From Caprimulgus europaeus (taxonomy: Eukaryota; Chordata; Aves; Caprimulgiformes; Caprimulgidae), in assembly GCA_907165065.1 (NCBI GenBank), contig OU015523.1, forward strand, positions 25,571,834-25,635,833: a stretch of 64,000 nt of DNA, given 5' to 3'. A program made the translations under genes and the position numbers. Within the stretch, counting starts at the first letter, position 1. Each line of letters opens with the position of its first letter. This document shows positions 1 to 12,283 of the stretch, in pieces. The notes under the pieces were generated by a model that did no database searches, was not told the origin of the DNA, and saw nothing but the letters and a program-made list of their open reading frames with translations.

Positions 1-3000
1 TGTGAGTCTATTAACAAAGCAATCAATAGTTTTTTTCTCTATTTACATATGACATTTTCTCTCCACAGTGCTGTCTGCCAGCTCAAAGAGAGCATACTGA
101 GAAAGGACTAACTGATCCAAGCCTGTTTTACTGTCACTAGACGAAGACTGATATCTTTCTTTTTGTAATTAAGGGTAAGAAATTAAAGAAATATAACTGT
201 ATCAGCACAAATATAAAACATTATTCCTATCTGCACCTAAACCTTTTAAGCTACTGGATCAAAGGAAGACAGTGAGAGTTAACTAGAATGATTCTTAGTG
301 CTAGTCTAGACTCAGATTAGTGAGAAAAAGGACATAATCTTGTCAACAGGACTAAGGAGTAGGGATGGTTTTATCATTACACAAGAGTTTTATTTGTTGA
401 GAGTTTCATAGTAACCAAGATAATCTGAAAATACAGAGTTCACAATGCACAGGGGTGTTCATTGCACAACTAAATGCAAACCACAATGGTTTGTTATATT
501 TCAAACTTTAAGCACAAAGTGATGTAATAGAAGAGATGGATATGTTATCTTAACTATAGACCTATAATCAGCACAAATATCATATTTATTGACTTTTGCT
601 TAAGAATTAAAAAATTGCTGACAGGCCTAAATTACTGCTTTTTCTATTGTTAAAAATTCAATAGGAGAGGATCATAGCAGATCTAAAGGTCCTCACTCAA
701 AAAGCACAAATGCTCCAAAACCAAATAAACAACATAATCAAATTTTGTCATTATATAAGAAGCCTACAGAAGTATCCTATTTATCTTTTTTTTTTTTTTT
801 TTGGGTGCGTATATGTACAAATGCATGCACATACATGTATGTATATTTATACATATATGTACACAAATTTTAATTTATATACATAAATATTAAATATTTA
901 AGTTCTTCTAGAGTAATTTTAAGTGGATTTTTAATAGTCAATAAGAATTTTAAAGCCTTTTTCATATAAGTAATTAAAAATTGATATTATTGAACCCAGA
1001 ACACCAAAAGTTGAAAAATTGTACCTGTTTCAAAAGAAAGCATTCATTTACTTACGCTCAAGTGTTTACTCATGTAAAAAAAAAAATATTTATCTTTATG
1101 TCTTGTTAAATTAAGCTGAAAACAGTGGATACATCATTTTTTTTTTTTTAAGAAATAATGATTTTTAAAATTCCTCGGTAGACACAGGATTCATTGACCC
1201 TGCCAAGCCTTTGATGCTGATCGAACCGCTCTTGTCCCCAGCTTTCCCCCTCCCCACAGTTTTTTTTTAAAGAAAGGTAAGCTAATTGGAAATGATCCAG
1301 CTGAGTTATATCGGGATTAGAAGGGTTAAACATCAGATTGGTAACAATATGGGTCACAGTTTGTTCTCATTTACTTTCTTCCTTGGGATTAATCCCACTG
1401 AAATCCCAAGAATTGCTATGAGTTACACCCCTAAAATTAAAACCAGAATGAGACCTGTGGATTTTACAGACCAAATCACATGATCATTTGCTGTTAGTCA
1501 GAACATCCCGTGTATAGGGGCTGAAAGTCATAAACCTTTTAAAACAGCAAAGATTTTTGGCCAGTTTTGATCATCTTTTAATACCAGATGTTCTTGGTCC
1601 CAAATGAATGTGAACTAGCATATGATTTTGTATAAAGAAAACACAAAAATCTGGAGTTTCACACTGTTTGGATGTAAAACTAGGTGACGTTGGATGTCTT
1701 GAGGAAAATTTGTTTTATGGCATTCAAAAGAATGAGGATTTGAAATCTGTGTTTTCAATATTTAAAAAAGCAATGTCATTTTGATTCTGAACCATGAAGC
1801 AAATCAAAATGACTGAAGGGCTTTTTTTTTGCCTGGAGAAAACTATATGCAACAACATATCCCATGGTAGAAGAACAAAATAAAAGTCCTGAACAGTTGA
1901 AAACATTATCTGTTTATGCTGTAGTGCTTGATGTGCCAAAGCTTTGATTGTACCAAGTTATAGTTTGGAAGGTATAACAAATCTGATATACCTGACTCTG
2001 GCATTTGTTCTGGGAATTCAACTAACAAAATCTATTAAGTAGTTTACATTCCATTCCTCAATTAATACCTTGATTTCTTGTGGGAAAACGTGTTCAGAGA
2101 CACAGGTAAGTGATCAGAAAGTTTTAGATTGGGCAGAAATTGATGAGTGACAGCAATGAAGGTTGGAATGTCCCCCAGAAACTTTTTACCTAACTCCCTG
2201 GGCTGGTGCAGTAGCTTCAGGTACATCTGTCTGTAGGAAAATCTTACTGCTATAAGGACTGAATCTTGAAGCTGAAGGTCATTTAACTGAAAGGAATTTA
2301 ATGACTTCTCAAGTATTCCTCTTTACCTGCAGCAAGGGATGTTTTGTTTCCAGCCTTTTGCACAGTCTATTAATGTAGCAAAAAGCTTAAATCTTTCAGT
2401 AGTCCCTAGCAAGACCAGCCCTCATATCAACTGAAACTTCACCAGCATTGTTAGCTGTCAAATGTGACGGTGAATTATTAGTTTTGTCATTCTCCTTTAC
2501 CTGATTCTATGATGAATATAATTGAAGAAGGAAAAAGGTAGGATCACTCTCTCATTACTGAAAGTACATTGAAATGTTCAGAGAATTAAAATATGTTTAG
2601 TAACAAACACATCAGAAGTCTGAAAGTCTAAGGGAAGGAACAATTTCCTTAGAGATTTTTAATAACTTATACTGCTACAGAGCCTGGATTGCTTGGGTTT
2701 AATACTCATCTGAAAGACAGGGCTATTCCTGTAGCATTCAAAATTGTGCACCACCAGCTTTAAATGTATGATGGAATTCTTCAATAGGACTTTGTGTTCT
2801 ATTCTGTTTCAGTAATAAAGATCCTGTCTATGTAATCTCAGTGAAATATAATAATTTTTTTTTCAAATCACAGTAGCCTTTTTCTTAAACTGAACTGGAG
2901 GCAAAAATAATTACTTGATCTGATGCAAATAATCCTTTGTGAAATCACGGTTTTGTATAGTGTGCTATATATGCCCTTTGTGGTTTCACTACTAAATTGA

Positions 3001-3028
3001 TTACCATAGTATTGTCAAGCAGTTTTTT
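1..3028. other. AT-rich noncoding DNA
   Basis: I recognise no gene or repeat family here. A T17 tract at 786-802 runs into a stretch of alternating purines and pyrimidines at about 805-866 (gtgcgtatatg, gcatgcacatacatg), which looks like a degenerate TG/TA microsatellite. There is a second T tract (T13) at 1137-1149. The stretch 1171-1260 is richer in GC and CpG than its surroundings but matches nothing I know. ORFs stay below 75 codons. Confidence 0.6.
805..866. repeat. Degenerate TG/TA microsatellite
   Basis: Alternating purine-pyrimidine sequence directly follows a T17 tract at 786-802. It mixes tg, ca, ta and gc steps rather than one pure unit, so it is an old, interrupted dinucleotide repeat. 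Confidence 0.55.
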
Positions 3029-3094
3029 ATAGAATCATAGAATGGTTAGGGTTGGAAGGGACCTTAAAGATAATCTAGTTCCAACTCCCCTGCC
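3029..3094 (-). mobile_element. CR1 LINE, 3' terminal fragment
   Basis: Read on the + strand, this begins with the reverse complement of the CR1 3' end (agaatcatagaatggtt, then gttggaagggaccttaaag) and continues to the ccaactcccctgcc stretch. Only about 66 bp survive, so this is an extreme 5' truncation, which is common for CR1. The element is on the minus strand. Confidence 0.88.
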
Positions 3095-6000
3095 TTTTGA
3101 CTAATGAAATAACTTTCAGGTTCTATTTCTCTTAAGCAAAACAGGATTTAGAGAAGTAAAGGTCTCCAGTTCTAGATAGGTCATTAATTTGTTATCACCC
3201 TAAAACATAGCTAGGGGTACTAAACCCTTTCCTCCAGAAGCATAATTCAGTCTTTTTGTTTATTGCCTCTATGTGTTTTGAGCTTTGTGAAGTCTAAAGA
3301 TGTAGACACCATAGTTTGATGAGTAAGAAATGGTAAAAGGGACATAGAAATTTATCACTTTCTTCCTGCAAGAATACCCTTTTCAATAAATGAAAGATGG
3401 TAACTTAAAGTACCCCTTACCTAAAAGAACTTTTGGATCCGTGAAGAGACATGTAATAGTTGAGAAATCTTATTTCATCTATATTGCTCAAACTAATAGG
3501 AAATTTTTCAAAACAAGTAAAATCTTTCAAAAGAAGACAAATTCCTTTGAAGTGAATAGTAAATATGCAATCTACCACAACTCCCCAAATGTGTGAGTCC
3601 TTTTCTGTAGTGATCATACTAGAAGTGGCACAACAGTTCAGCCTACGTCTACAGCTTCTGTGCAGAGTTTATAATTAAGAACAACAATTAGTCCTTATTT
3701 CAAGTGTTGTTTTCCAAAACTGATACATTGTACAGAAAGCAGAGGAAGAGGATTAACCCATGTAAAATACACTTTCCTTGACTCATCGCAGACTAATAAC
3801 CCATTTCAATTGACATAAGTAATACTGGAATTGAAATGTTGCTAGGCTGCACATGTCACAGATACAAACCAGAGCCTTGTAATTCCCCTCTGTACCTCTC
3901 TGCTTAGCAATTAACAAAATTATAGGTTAATACAACTTTAGAAGTCTAAAGTTCTGGACCTCTTGCCAACTCACCTCCAACAGAGTTGGTCTTCTTAAGT
4001 AATTATTAATGCTATCAGGTGATAAAAGACCATGATGATGAAGTGTTACGAAAATGTTGTCTTACAGTGTGAGGTGTTATAAAGATTCCAAGGAGATCAT
4101 AATGAACAATCCTATAAGATGACTACTTTCTTGTAATATGGAGAGGAAAATGATGTGTAATTGAGAGTTTTACATTGAAGGTACATTTCTTATTCCAGAA
4201 TGATTCAGCGGATGAGGTGTAAATGTTAAATAACCACAGTGAAGTCATCCTCCCACATGTAAATATCTGGAATAAGACCCTGGCAACGCAGTTAATGATG
4301 TTACCCTACTATAAGTAAGCTAAATACTGTTTAAGAAGTTGTAGCACAGACTTCTCTACTGCAAGCCAAATGGACTTGCCAAAAAGTCCTCCTAAGGCTT
4401 AATAAATTATAAGTTAATAATGATCTTTATTTCAATAAAACAGCTGAATTAGTCTTTGTAACTCTAGAGAGGATGCAGTAACACAATAGATGTTCAGGTG
4501 ACTTATGTGGCAACACTAAACCAATCAATCTTTGTGTTTTTGTATGATTCAAGTAAATGCTTCATCATGTTATTTTTATTCATATGAGTATGCATGGGTT
4601 GTCTGACAGGAAGAGTCTTCATCATTCCCTTATTTCATAAGTGAAAATTTGGATGTAAATTATTCTTCCAGCAGCAAAGAGCAAACCCCACCATCTCAGA
4701 GAAGAGAGGCTTTCTTGTAAAGATATGCACTTCCAAGGCAAGAAACTTTGTGGAGCATATCCTAACTCTAGATATTTTATATTTGATTTGAAAGCTTCAT
4801 TACTGAGTTAGTATTTCCTTCCTGGAGAGCTGTTGCCTGTCTAGATTCAAAAACCATGATGTAAGATTGAGCATGACAAGTAATGCCATGCCAAGTCATA
4901 GAACAGAATTCTGCCTTGCTTTCATTAATTTTGCCTCTAATGGGGCAAGAAATATCTGTGCTATAGATGCCCATAGCTGTATTGGAGGTCACAGTTTCTT
5001 ATAAGTCAAGAATAATGTCTCTAAACAGTTTTCTCATCAGCTACACTTATGTTCTTGGATTCCAAAGGTCCACCTTGAATTTGAAACCAAATTTTATTTT
5101 CAAGAATTTTTTCTTTGTACTTTTTTTATTTCATGCAAACTGAAGGTACAATAAGAAGTCATGAATTTCTAGGAGTCCAGAAAAATTAATTTAATTTCTT
5201 ACTGGTTTTCAATGTGTCTCAAATATAAAGTGAATTAAAAAAAATCGAGACCAGCCATTAAGAACCCATTCCCTCCCCCAACAGCAATAATAAAATACTT
5301 AAGCAAGATCTTATTCAAATTCCTGCTTATGCATATGTGTACTAGGGCTATAAATCAGAACAGACCTTTTCTTTCTACTCACATCAGAAATGTTACAGAA
5401 ATTGAGAATATGATTATATATTAGCAACTTAACTTTCAGCAGAAATCAGAATGCAGAGAGATGCACAACCACAGCAAATAATGGGAATAAAAGATGAGTA
5501 CACCTGAATGTGAATTTTGAGTGAAATCTATAGCAATCTGTGTTCACCCTTCTTTAAAAAACATGTGTTTGGCTTTTAGTCTATAAAGTCACAGTAAAAC
5601 ATTAATCATCTTCTAATCCTATTTGCTCTGGAAATTATAAATCCTTCTGATAAACCTTTCAATGGAATTTGATGAGGTTCTTAGTTGTCAAGTAAGTGAC
5701 ACAGTTGACACAGTCAGCACCACTTGGCAAACAAAACTTCCTTCTCTTAAAATAGAGCTTACCTGCAGAATAAATCTTATTTAAGACAGTATAGCATCAA
5801 ATTTATGACTTATTTTCAAGTGGCAAAATACAATTTATTTAAGCTTCAAAGATCTGATGTAGAGCCAATGTATTACAGAGAGAGAAGTATTATGTCAATG
5901 GTAGAGCACTCATTTATCCCAGATGAGCAGACAGCCATGAACTTCTAAATGCATATATGCATTTAGTCTATATGCATATATTCCAGTTCCAGGACTAAAA

Positions 6001-7257
6001 CAGTCAGACTCAGATTATTATTTTATTTCTGGTTTTGCCTTTGGAGCTTTTTATTAAGCTTATCATTTAATTATCTTAGTTTTTTAACCAATTAGTAATG
6101 TTCTTACAGTAAGAGCAAATACTGCTATAACCAGATTTATAGTCCTGCTGCCTTCCATCCTTTGCCCCTTTCTTATAGTTATGTTAGAGGTTTATTTTAC
6201 AAGTTTGATTTATTATTGATTGTAGGAAAATAAATCCAGTATGAAATCAGAATGATGACAGGACTGTGATAAGATAAGCAGAAGAGTTTCTTAATACTTA
6301 AAGTAATACACGGTAAACTAATAATCAGCAGTCTTTGCACATATGACAAAAACACATTTGTCTACTTTCTGCATTAAAAATGCATATTATTTTGTCATTA
6401 TCCTTCTTTCAGAAAATTGTAGATAAACCCAAAGTTATTACAGTAGGTTTGCAGGCAAAAAAAAAGCCACATACAGAAAAAAATAGCAGATTTTTCTACA
6501 GGTTCAAGTGTTTGCCTTTGACTCTAGGTTATTCCCTTGCAACACCACTCCCTGCTTCTTTTTTTTAAAGAGTAACAACTAATATCTGCTTATACAATTC
6601 ACAGATGAAGGATAACTTTCAAAACCAAACTAGCTGTACTCATGACCTGTTAAAGGCAACCTGATCTTGCACGTTATTTTAATAGTATCAGAGAGATTTT
6701 TTAGGTGGCTTTTTGGTGTAATGATTAATTAACAAACGTGTAGTCTAAGCAATTTTAAAAAGAGAATAGGTTAGTAAAATTTGACTAGCACTGATATTTT
6801 CTATTTGAATTAACTATAAAAAATATAAATTTATTAAACTCAAAATGTTTTGATAAATTATTTATTTTCCAGTTGAACATTAAAAAATTTGAAAGACTGA
6901 AATGTTCTTATCTCAATATTTTACCTATTAAGAGCAAATGTTTCAATTTTTTTATTGAAGTAGAAGTTTGTTCTTCTTGTCTTTGATCATATAAAACAAA
7001 ATTTTGTATATGGAGTTCCAAAGGTTTAAAATTTGAGTGTTTAAAATGACCTTGATGATTTTTTTTTTACACCATTTACACCATTCCATGAAGATTCAAC
7101 CTTTTAAATATATATTTTGTTCCATCTCAAAAGAAGAATTTTCAAAGTATCAGAATGTCTTGCAAAGTGAAACAAAAATACTTCCTACTCCTCAGTCAAC
7201 TTGCCAGACTACAGATTGTTTAATTTAAAAGCAGGATTAAATGAGTTACATATGACA
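3095..7257. other. AT-rich noncoding DNA
   Basis: No gene or repeat family is recognised. The only structure that stands out is a perfect 22-bp palindrome at 5945-5966, listed separately. ORFs are at most 71 codons and have no family features. Confidence 0.6.
5945..5966. repeat. Perfect 22-bp AT-rich palindrome
   Basis: The left arm ctaaatgcata is followed directly by its exact reverse complement tatgcatttag, with no spacer. The arms contain atgcat, and a further tatgcata follows within 10 bp. No function can be assigned from sequence. Confidence 0.75.
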
Positions 7258-7313
7258 TGTTACTATTATCACAGCCAATAGTGACCTTGGTTAAAACAAA
7301 AATATTTCTCATT
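7258..7313 (+). repeat. 56-bp direct repeat, left copy
   Basis: This is identical base for base to 8117-8172. Both copies run from tgttactattatcacag to aatatttctcatt. The two copies bracket 803 bp that contain a decayed CR1 fragment. Immediate flanks differ (ca before this copy, ac before the other; cttgtc after this one, attttc after the other), so the repeat has clear ends. Confidence 0.93.
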
Positions 7314-7559
7314 CTTGTCAAACGTCATGTGGCGTACTTAACGTACTCCCTGTCAGAATTTGAATGACCACTTCCAGTGGTTTCAGCTGGGCAAGCAGAA
7401 GAGTGGAAAGATATATTGTGGTCGCAACAAATGGAGTTCAGACGCAAATAAAAGTATTAGGTGACAGCATATTCCCTTAAAGGGCAGCAGTCAGGAATTA
7501 GAAAACTCCCTTGCTCCCCGATGGAGTCTGAACTAAAGAACAGATGGGGATGGAGAAAA

Positions 7560-8031
7560 TCACATGAAGGACAAAACCTGATGGACAAAAAGGTGATTGA
7601 GAGTAGTCAGCATGGATTCATAAAGGGATTCATACATGGATTCATGTAAGGCTTTTGGCATTGTTTCCCTTGAAGTCCTCATAGAGAAGCTGATACAGTA
7701 TTTGCTATATGAGCAGAAACTGGTTGAACAGCTGAGGTCAGTGTTGTTATCAGTGTCACGAAGTCCAGCTGGAGGCCAATAAGAAGTGGGGTACCCCATG
7801 GGTCAATATTGGGTCCAATCCTTGTTCAACATCTTCCTTAATGATCTGAATGATTGGGCAGAGCATACCATCAGCCAGTTTGATGATAGTACCAATGCTG
7901 ATACACCAGAGGGTTGTACTGCTATCCAGAGGGACCTTGGCAGGTGGAAAAAATGGGCTTATTGGAACCTCATGCAGTTCAACAAAAGCAAGTCCAAATC
8001 CTTGCACCTGGGAAGAACAATTCTCCAGTAC
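7560..8031 (+). mobile_element. CR1 LINE, decayed ORF2 fragment
   Basis: This is an internal piece of the CR1 reverse-transcriptase ORF, broken by frameshifts and internal deletions. Recognisable blocks in order are gtcagcatggattca near 7607, tgtaaggcttttgg near 7646, actggttgaacagctg near 7720, and a GVPQGSVLGP-like block near 7788-7815 that now reads partly out of frame. These are followed by FNIFLNDL near 7830, a damaged catalytic FADD box near 7879, and FNKSKSKSLHLGR near 7980-8015. The 3' UTR and the CR1 tail are absent, so this is not a standard 3'-anchored insertion. It lies wholly between the two 56-bp direct repeats. The assignment rests on remembered avian CR1 sequence, and the 5' limit is approximate. 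It cannot make an active enzyme. Confidence 0.82.
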
Positions 8032-8116
8032 TGAAAAAAAACCAAATCCACCTAGAAAAGTGCATTTGATAAGTGCTACCAACTTGTTTTAATTTTCTTT
8101 GACAACAAACCACTAC

Positions 8117-8172
8117 TGTTACTATTATCACAGCCAATAGTGACCTTGGTTAAAACAAAAATATTTCTCATT
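8117..8172 (+). repeat. 56-bp direct repeat, right copy
   Basis: This is a perfect copy of 7258-7313 in the same orientation, 859 bp downstream (start to start). Identity over 56 bp contrasts with the strong decay of the CR1 sequence it helps to enclose. Confidence 0.93.
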
Positions 8173-9640
8173 ATTTTCACTACTGGAAACAGCAACAACA
8201 GTATTCTGTTTTCAGTTCTGTTTTTCAAAAACCTTTCGAGGGAATGTCTGAGAAATGCAAGGTTAATGTGCAATATGCACTAATAACTGCCTACTACTGT
8301 AGGATGTTTATCATGGGATAGAAAGCAGAGATAAGTGGATAGGAACAGCACAATCCTATCTAGTGGGCATACTGTAAACTTTGTTTGCTTCCCCAGACTG
8401 ACTTGCAGCCTAGTAAGAAGTATAAGGGTGGGAACAGGGGGGAAATGGGAATGTATTAAACAATATAAAAAGTATCACTTTTCAGGATCAGTCTATTTTT
8501 AAGCTTTTCCAGCACAAATTACTGAATGCTTAGCAAATAGTCTTCTATTTTCACCTAACCTTGCCTTTGATACATTAAAGAAAATGCACAAGGAAAACCA
8601 GACAGACATTAACACCTATTTTCAAAACTCTCAACAGCTGTGAAGCTTGAAAATCCTGACACTTAACCAAACAGTTCTGTATTTGTATGTAATGTACAAC
8701 TTGGGACACACAAAGGGACGTGGCTAGGGTTAACCTTTCCATCCTCTGCACCTGTATAATTGACACTTGCCCACCTTTTAAGTCAGGTTCATGAGGGATA
8801 TGTGGCTACTTTTTTGATGCCAATCTTAAGTCATCAGAAGATGGAGTTCCAAGTGTTGAGTTTTTCTAAACTAGACTTAACATTGACTAGTGTTTCTCCT
8901 TATTTCCTTGGACTTCTGTACTCTGCCAACTCATGGTGCATCTGTCTGATTAATTTTAGACAATCTCTCAGATGAATTCTATAATGTATTTGTACAATGT
9001 TCAGCACAGTACGACTTTTATTCATGTTCTAATGACAGTGTAACATGAAGACAGGTTTTCCCAACACAGATGGACTTAGTGAGTGTGTGAGGGGTATTTG
9101 ATGCCTGTGAAAAAAAGCAGCTTTGTACTTGAAAACTGTTAAAAACATAAGGGCTGGATGATGCTGTGGAAAAGAAAGGTGAGGCAGGGATATGGTATGA
9201 CAGCTCTTTTTCACATAACAAATATCTGCTCTTCTTTCCTTATATCCCCTACAGGAAAGATGAATGATATTTTCCCCTGCCTTTGGCTCTGGGAATTTGT
9301 GGCCTGGAAGTGTATTGTCTTACATTTGTAAGACGCTCATGGAGAGTGTCTGAACAGAGCAGTAGTCTAGAAAGTGTACTTTTGTTGCTCAAGTGCTTCA
9401 TGCACAAGAGAGGGCCAAATTGAAGCCAACAGTTAAATTTCCCAGGCACCTTCTAACACCACTCAGACCATACTTGCAAATCAGAAACCTGCAAAGTGCA
9501 TTCAAAATACCTGTCTGTATTTTGGTCCTGACAAGACCAAAATCTAAGACATGTCCTGGGATGAAGTCAAAAGTCAAAGCACCTTGCCAAAATCTGCTTG
9601 TTAACAGAAGCTCTGAAAGGAAACTTTGCTATTAGCCATG
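8173..9640. other. Noncoding DNA between repeat and LTR A
   Basis: No gene is recognised. A small inverted repeat lies at 9519-9543 (attttggtc, a 7-base loop, gaccaaaat). Base composition becomes slightly more GC-rich from about 9250 towards the LTR. The last five bases (ccatg, 9636-9640) are the left target-site duplication of LTR A. Confidence 0.6.
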
Positions 9641-10501
9641 TGTAGAGGGTTGACCCTGGCTACAGCGGCACAGGGGGACAGGGAATGGGGTTGGGGTCAG
9701 TTCATCACACGTTTCTGCCGCTCCTTCCTCCTCAGGGGGAGGACTCCTTCCCCTGCACCAGCGTGGGGTCCCTCTCACGGGAGACAGTCCTCCATGAACT
9801 TCTCCAACATGAGTCCTTCCCATGACTGACAGCTCTTCACTAACTGCTCCAGCATGGGTCCTTTCCATGGGGTGCAGTCCTTCAGGAAGGGACTGCTCCA
9901 GCACGAGTCCCCCACAGGTTCACAAATACTGCAAGCAAACCTGCTCCGGCGTGGGCTCCTCTCTCCACGGGCTACAGGTCCTGACAGGAACCTGCTCCAG
10001 CGCAGGTTTCCCGTGGGGTCACAGCCTCCTTCGGGCATCCACCTGCTCCAGCGTGGGGTCCTCCAAGGGCTACAGGTGATCATCTGCTCCACCATGGACC
10101 TCCATGGGCTGCAGGGGGACAGCCTGCCTCACCATGGTCTTCACCACAGGCTGCGGAGGAATCTCAGCTCTGGTGCCTGGAGCACCTCCTCCCCCTCCTT
10201 TTTCACTGACCTTGGTGTCTGTGGAGTTGTTTCTCTTACATCTTCTCACTCCTCTCTCCAGTTGCAAAGTGTGCAGCTTTTTTCTTTCCTCTCTTCCTTT
10301 TTTTTTTTCTTAATTATGTTATCACAGAGGCGTCACTGATTGGCTCGGCCTTGGCCAGCGGCGGGTCCCTTCTTGTAGCCGGCTGGCATTGGCTGTGTCG
10401 GGTCGGACATGGGGGAAGCTTCTGGCAGCTTCTCTCACAGAAGCCACCCCATGTCCCCCCACCTCACTGCTACCAAATCCTTGCCACACAAACTAAATAC
10501 A
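9641..10501 (-). mobile_element. Solo LTR A, avian ERVL-type, internally deleted
   Basis: On the minus strand the element begins TGTATTTAGTTTGTG and ends ACCCTCTACA, giving TG...CA termini. The 5 bp before it (ccatg, 9636-9640) are repeated exactly after it (10502-10506). A 5-bp duplication is what ERVL and some class I retroviruses leave. The single LTR inside one duplication means the internal region was lost by LTR-LTR recombination. It is closely similar to LTR C, but about 289 bp present in C (24896-25184, which includes C's poly(A) signal) are missing here at about 9662/9663. It keeps the CCAAT-type box (gattggctc at 10339-10347) and the internal tandem array. The open frames across it are not genes. 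Confidence 0.9.
9770..10142 (-). repeat. Degenerate tandem array inside LTR A
   Basis: A ctgctcc-like core recurs near 9797, 9844, 9893, 9941, 9992, 10043, 10084 and 10124, that is at 40-51 bp steps. Each core is usually followed by agc/ggc and then gtgggtcc-like sequence. The spacing pattern matches that in LTR C unit for unit, so the array was already present in the ancestral LTR. Confidence 0.75.
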
Positions 10502-10898
10502 CCATGCAATAAAACTAAAAAATACAGTCAGCTTTGAGGTTTTGTATGATTATCTTAAAAATACCTAAATGTCTACTACTATAACCCCAGCCTGGCTAAG
10601 CTAACCCAAGACTGGATAAATTTACAGATACCAAACATATGCTTTTTTAATATAGTGCTAGCCTTTGTGTAATACAAGACATACATGAATTTCCTTGTCT
10701 CTATTAACTATTGCTGTACATTAAAAGAAAGTTACATGTTACCCTCTATTACATGTGCAAAATCAGAGTTATCTTTATTAGGTTGTTAAGGAGAGGAGAA
10801 GAAGAATTGTGTTTAATATTTTCTAAAGTAGTGTAATAGCTGCTACTTTTTATCACTTTGATATTAGGGAAAGATATGCTGTGTTATAGGAAGAATAT
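10502..10898. other. Noncoding spacer
   Basis: The first five bases are the right duplication of LTR A. The rest is AT-rich sequence with nothing recognisable, ending at a CR1 fragment. Confidence 0.6.
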
Positions 10899-11327
10899 AT
10901 TGAGGGCTGGAGCACCTTTCCTACGAGGACATGTTGAGAAAGTTGAGGCTGTTCAGCCTGGAGAAAAGAAGGTTCTGGGGAGACCTTATAGTGGCCTTCC
11001 AGTATCAAAAGGGGCCTACAAGGAATCTGGGGAGGGGCTTTTTACAAGGGCAGGTAGTGATAGGACAAGGAGTAATGGCTTCAGATAGGAAGAAAGTAAG
11101 TTTAGGTTACACATTAGGAAGAAATTATTTCCTGTGAGGGTGGTCAGACAGTGGAAGAGGTTGCCCAGAGAAGTTGTGGATACTCCTCTCTGGAAGTGTT
11201 CAAGGCCAGGCTGGATGAGGCTTTGAGCAACCTGGTCTAGTGGAGGCTGTCCCTGTTCATGGCAGGGAGGTTGGAACTGGATGATCTTTAAGGTCCCTTC
11301 CAACCCAAACCATTCTGTGATTCTATA
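10899..11327 (+). mobile_element. CR1 LINE, 3' end fragment
   Basis: It starts at gagggctggagcac and runs through ttcagcctggagaa, gaccttatagtggcctt, ggttgcccagagaagttgtgg and ttcaaggccaggctgga to the canonical 3' end ccttccaacccaaacc/attctgtgattctata. This covers the last part of CR1 ORF2 and the 3' UTR on the plus strand. It is moderately diverged and 5' truncated. Frames across it are broken. Confidence 0.95.
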
Positions 11328-12249
11328 AGAATTGTTATAGCAGACTAAATACCCACAAAAGCAACATTTTCATCTCCCCTCACTCAAGGGTTCCAGGGTT
11401 GTTTTCCACCTCTGTTTTTCAGAACTGGCAATCTTTGTGAAGTACAGGTTTGTGGAATTAAACCCTCTTAACAGAGGAAAAAAATTTCTGACAGTTCTTG
11501 TGGAAGATTTTGTTCAATTACTAGGAGATGACATTGTGATTTTCCCTGTCTATACTAGGAAGTCAATCAGATGTTCAGAATTCTGTCTGAGAATTTTGAA
11601 ATGCTGAAAATTCTACTTAGATGTTTATGGAGCTGTTTGCACACTTGATTTGCTTAAAAATAATGATACTTTACAGCAACGTGATAAGAAATTTTTCCAC
11701 AGGATTTTCCTTTTGTTATGAATCATCATAAGTTTATGTATGTATATTAAGATACTAATATTTTAAGAGAACACTTTCAAAAGCTTAGCGGATTGAAATA
11801 TTCCCTATATCAGACATATATCTAAGAAAGCCATTCTTGATTTTCTTTGCACACTATACCCAGAGTCAAGAGATATTTTGGCTTGCAATGGATATGCAAT
11901 TTCAATACGAGATCATGGATTTCTCATTGCCCTTCTCTAAACACTGACATCAACAAGCTTCTTAGTTTTATTGTCAGTAATTTTGATAGCTATGGTTTCT
12001 CTTACATTTTCAAGCTTACTCTTGAAATGGTCCTAGGAAGGTCTCTTAAATAAACCAAGATTTTAATTATATGGAAAAAAAATAATCCAAAAGGGAGATC
12101 TATTCTTTTCTTCCTATTACTGTGCTAAGCAGAGATGTTTGCTTGAGATGTCTGCTCATGTCATATTGATCTTGCAGGAGGGTGGGTTAAGACAGTTCTC
12201 ATGTGCACTGTTGTAAACCTGAAGCATTCTATTAATTCAGAAGAGTTAC

Positions 12250-12283
12250 TTTTTTTTTTTTTTTGGGGGGGGGGTGGGGGCGG
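12250..12283 (+). repeat. T15-G10 homopolymer junction
   Basis: Fifteen T residues pass directly into ten G residues, then one T, five G, one C and two G. The G-rich half could form a G-quadruplex on the plus strand. Confidence 0.8.

Noticed and set aside
7756..8082. A 108-codon minus-strand frame
   Set aside because: It is the antisense shadow of the CR1 ORF2 fragment, which is on the plus strand.
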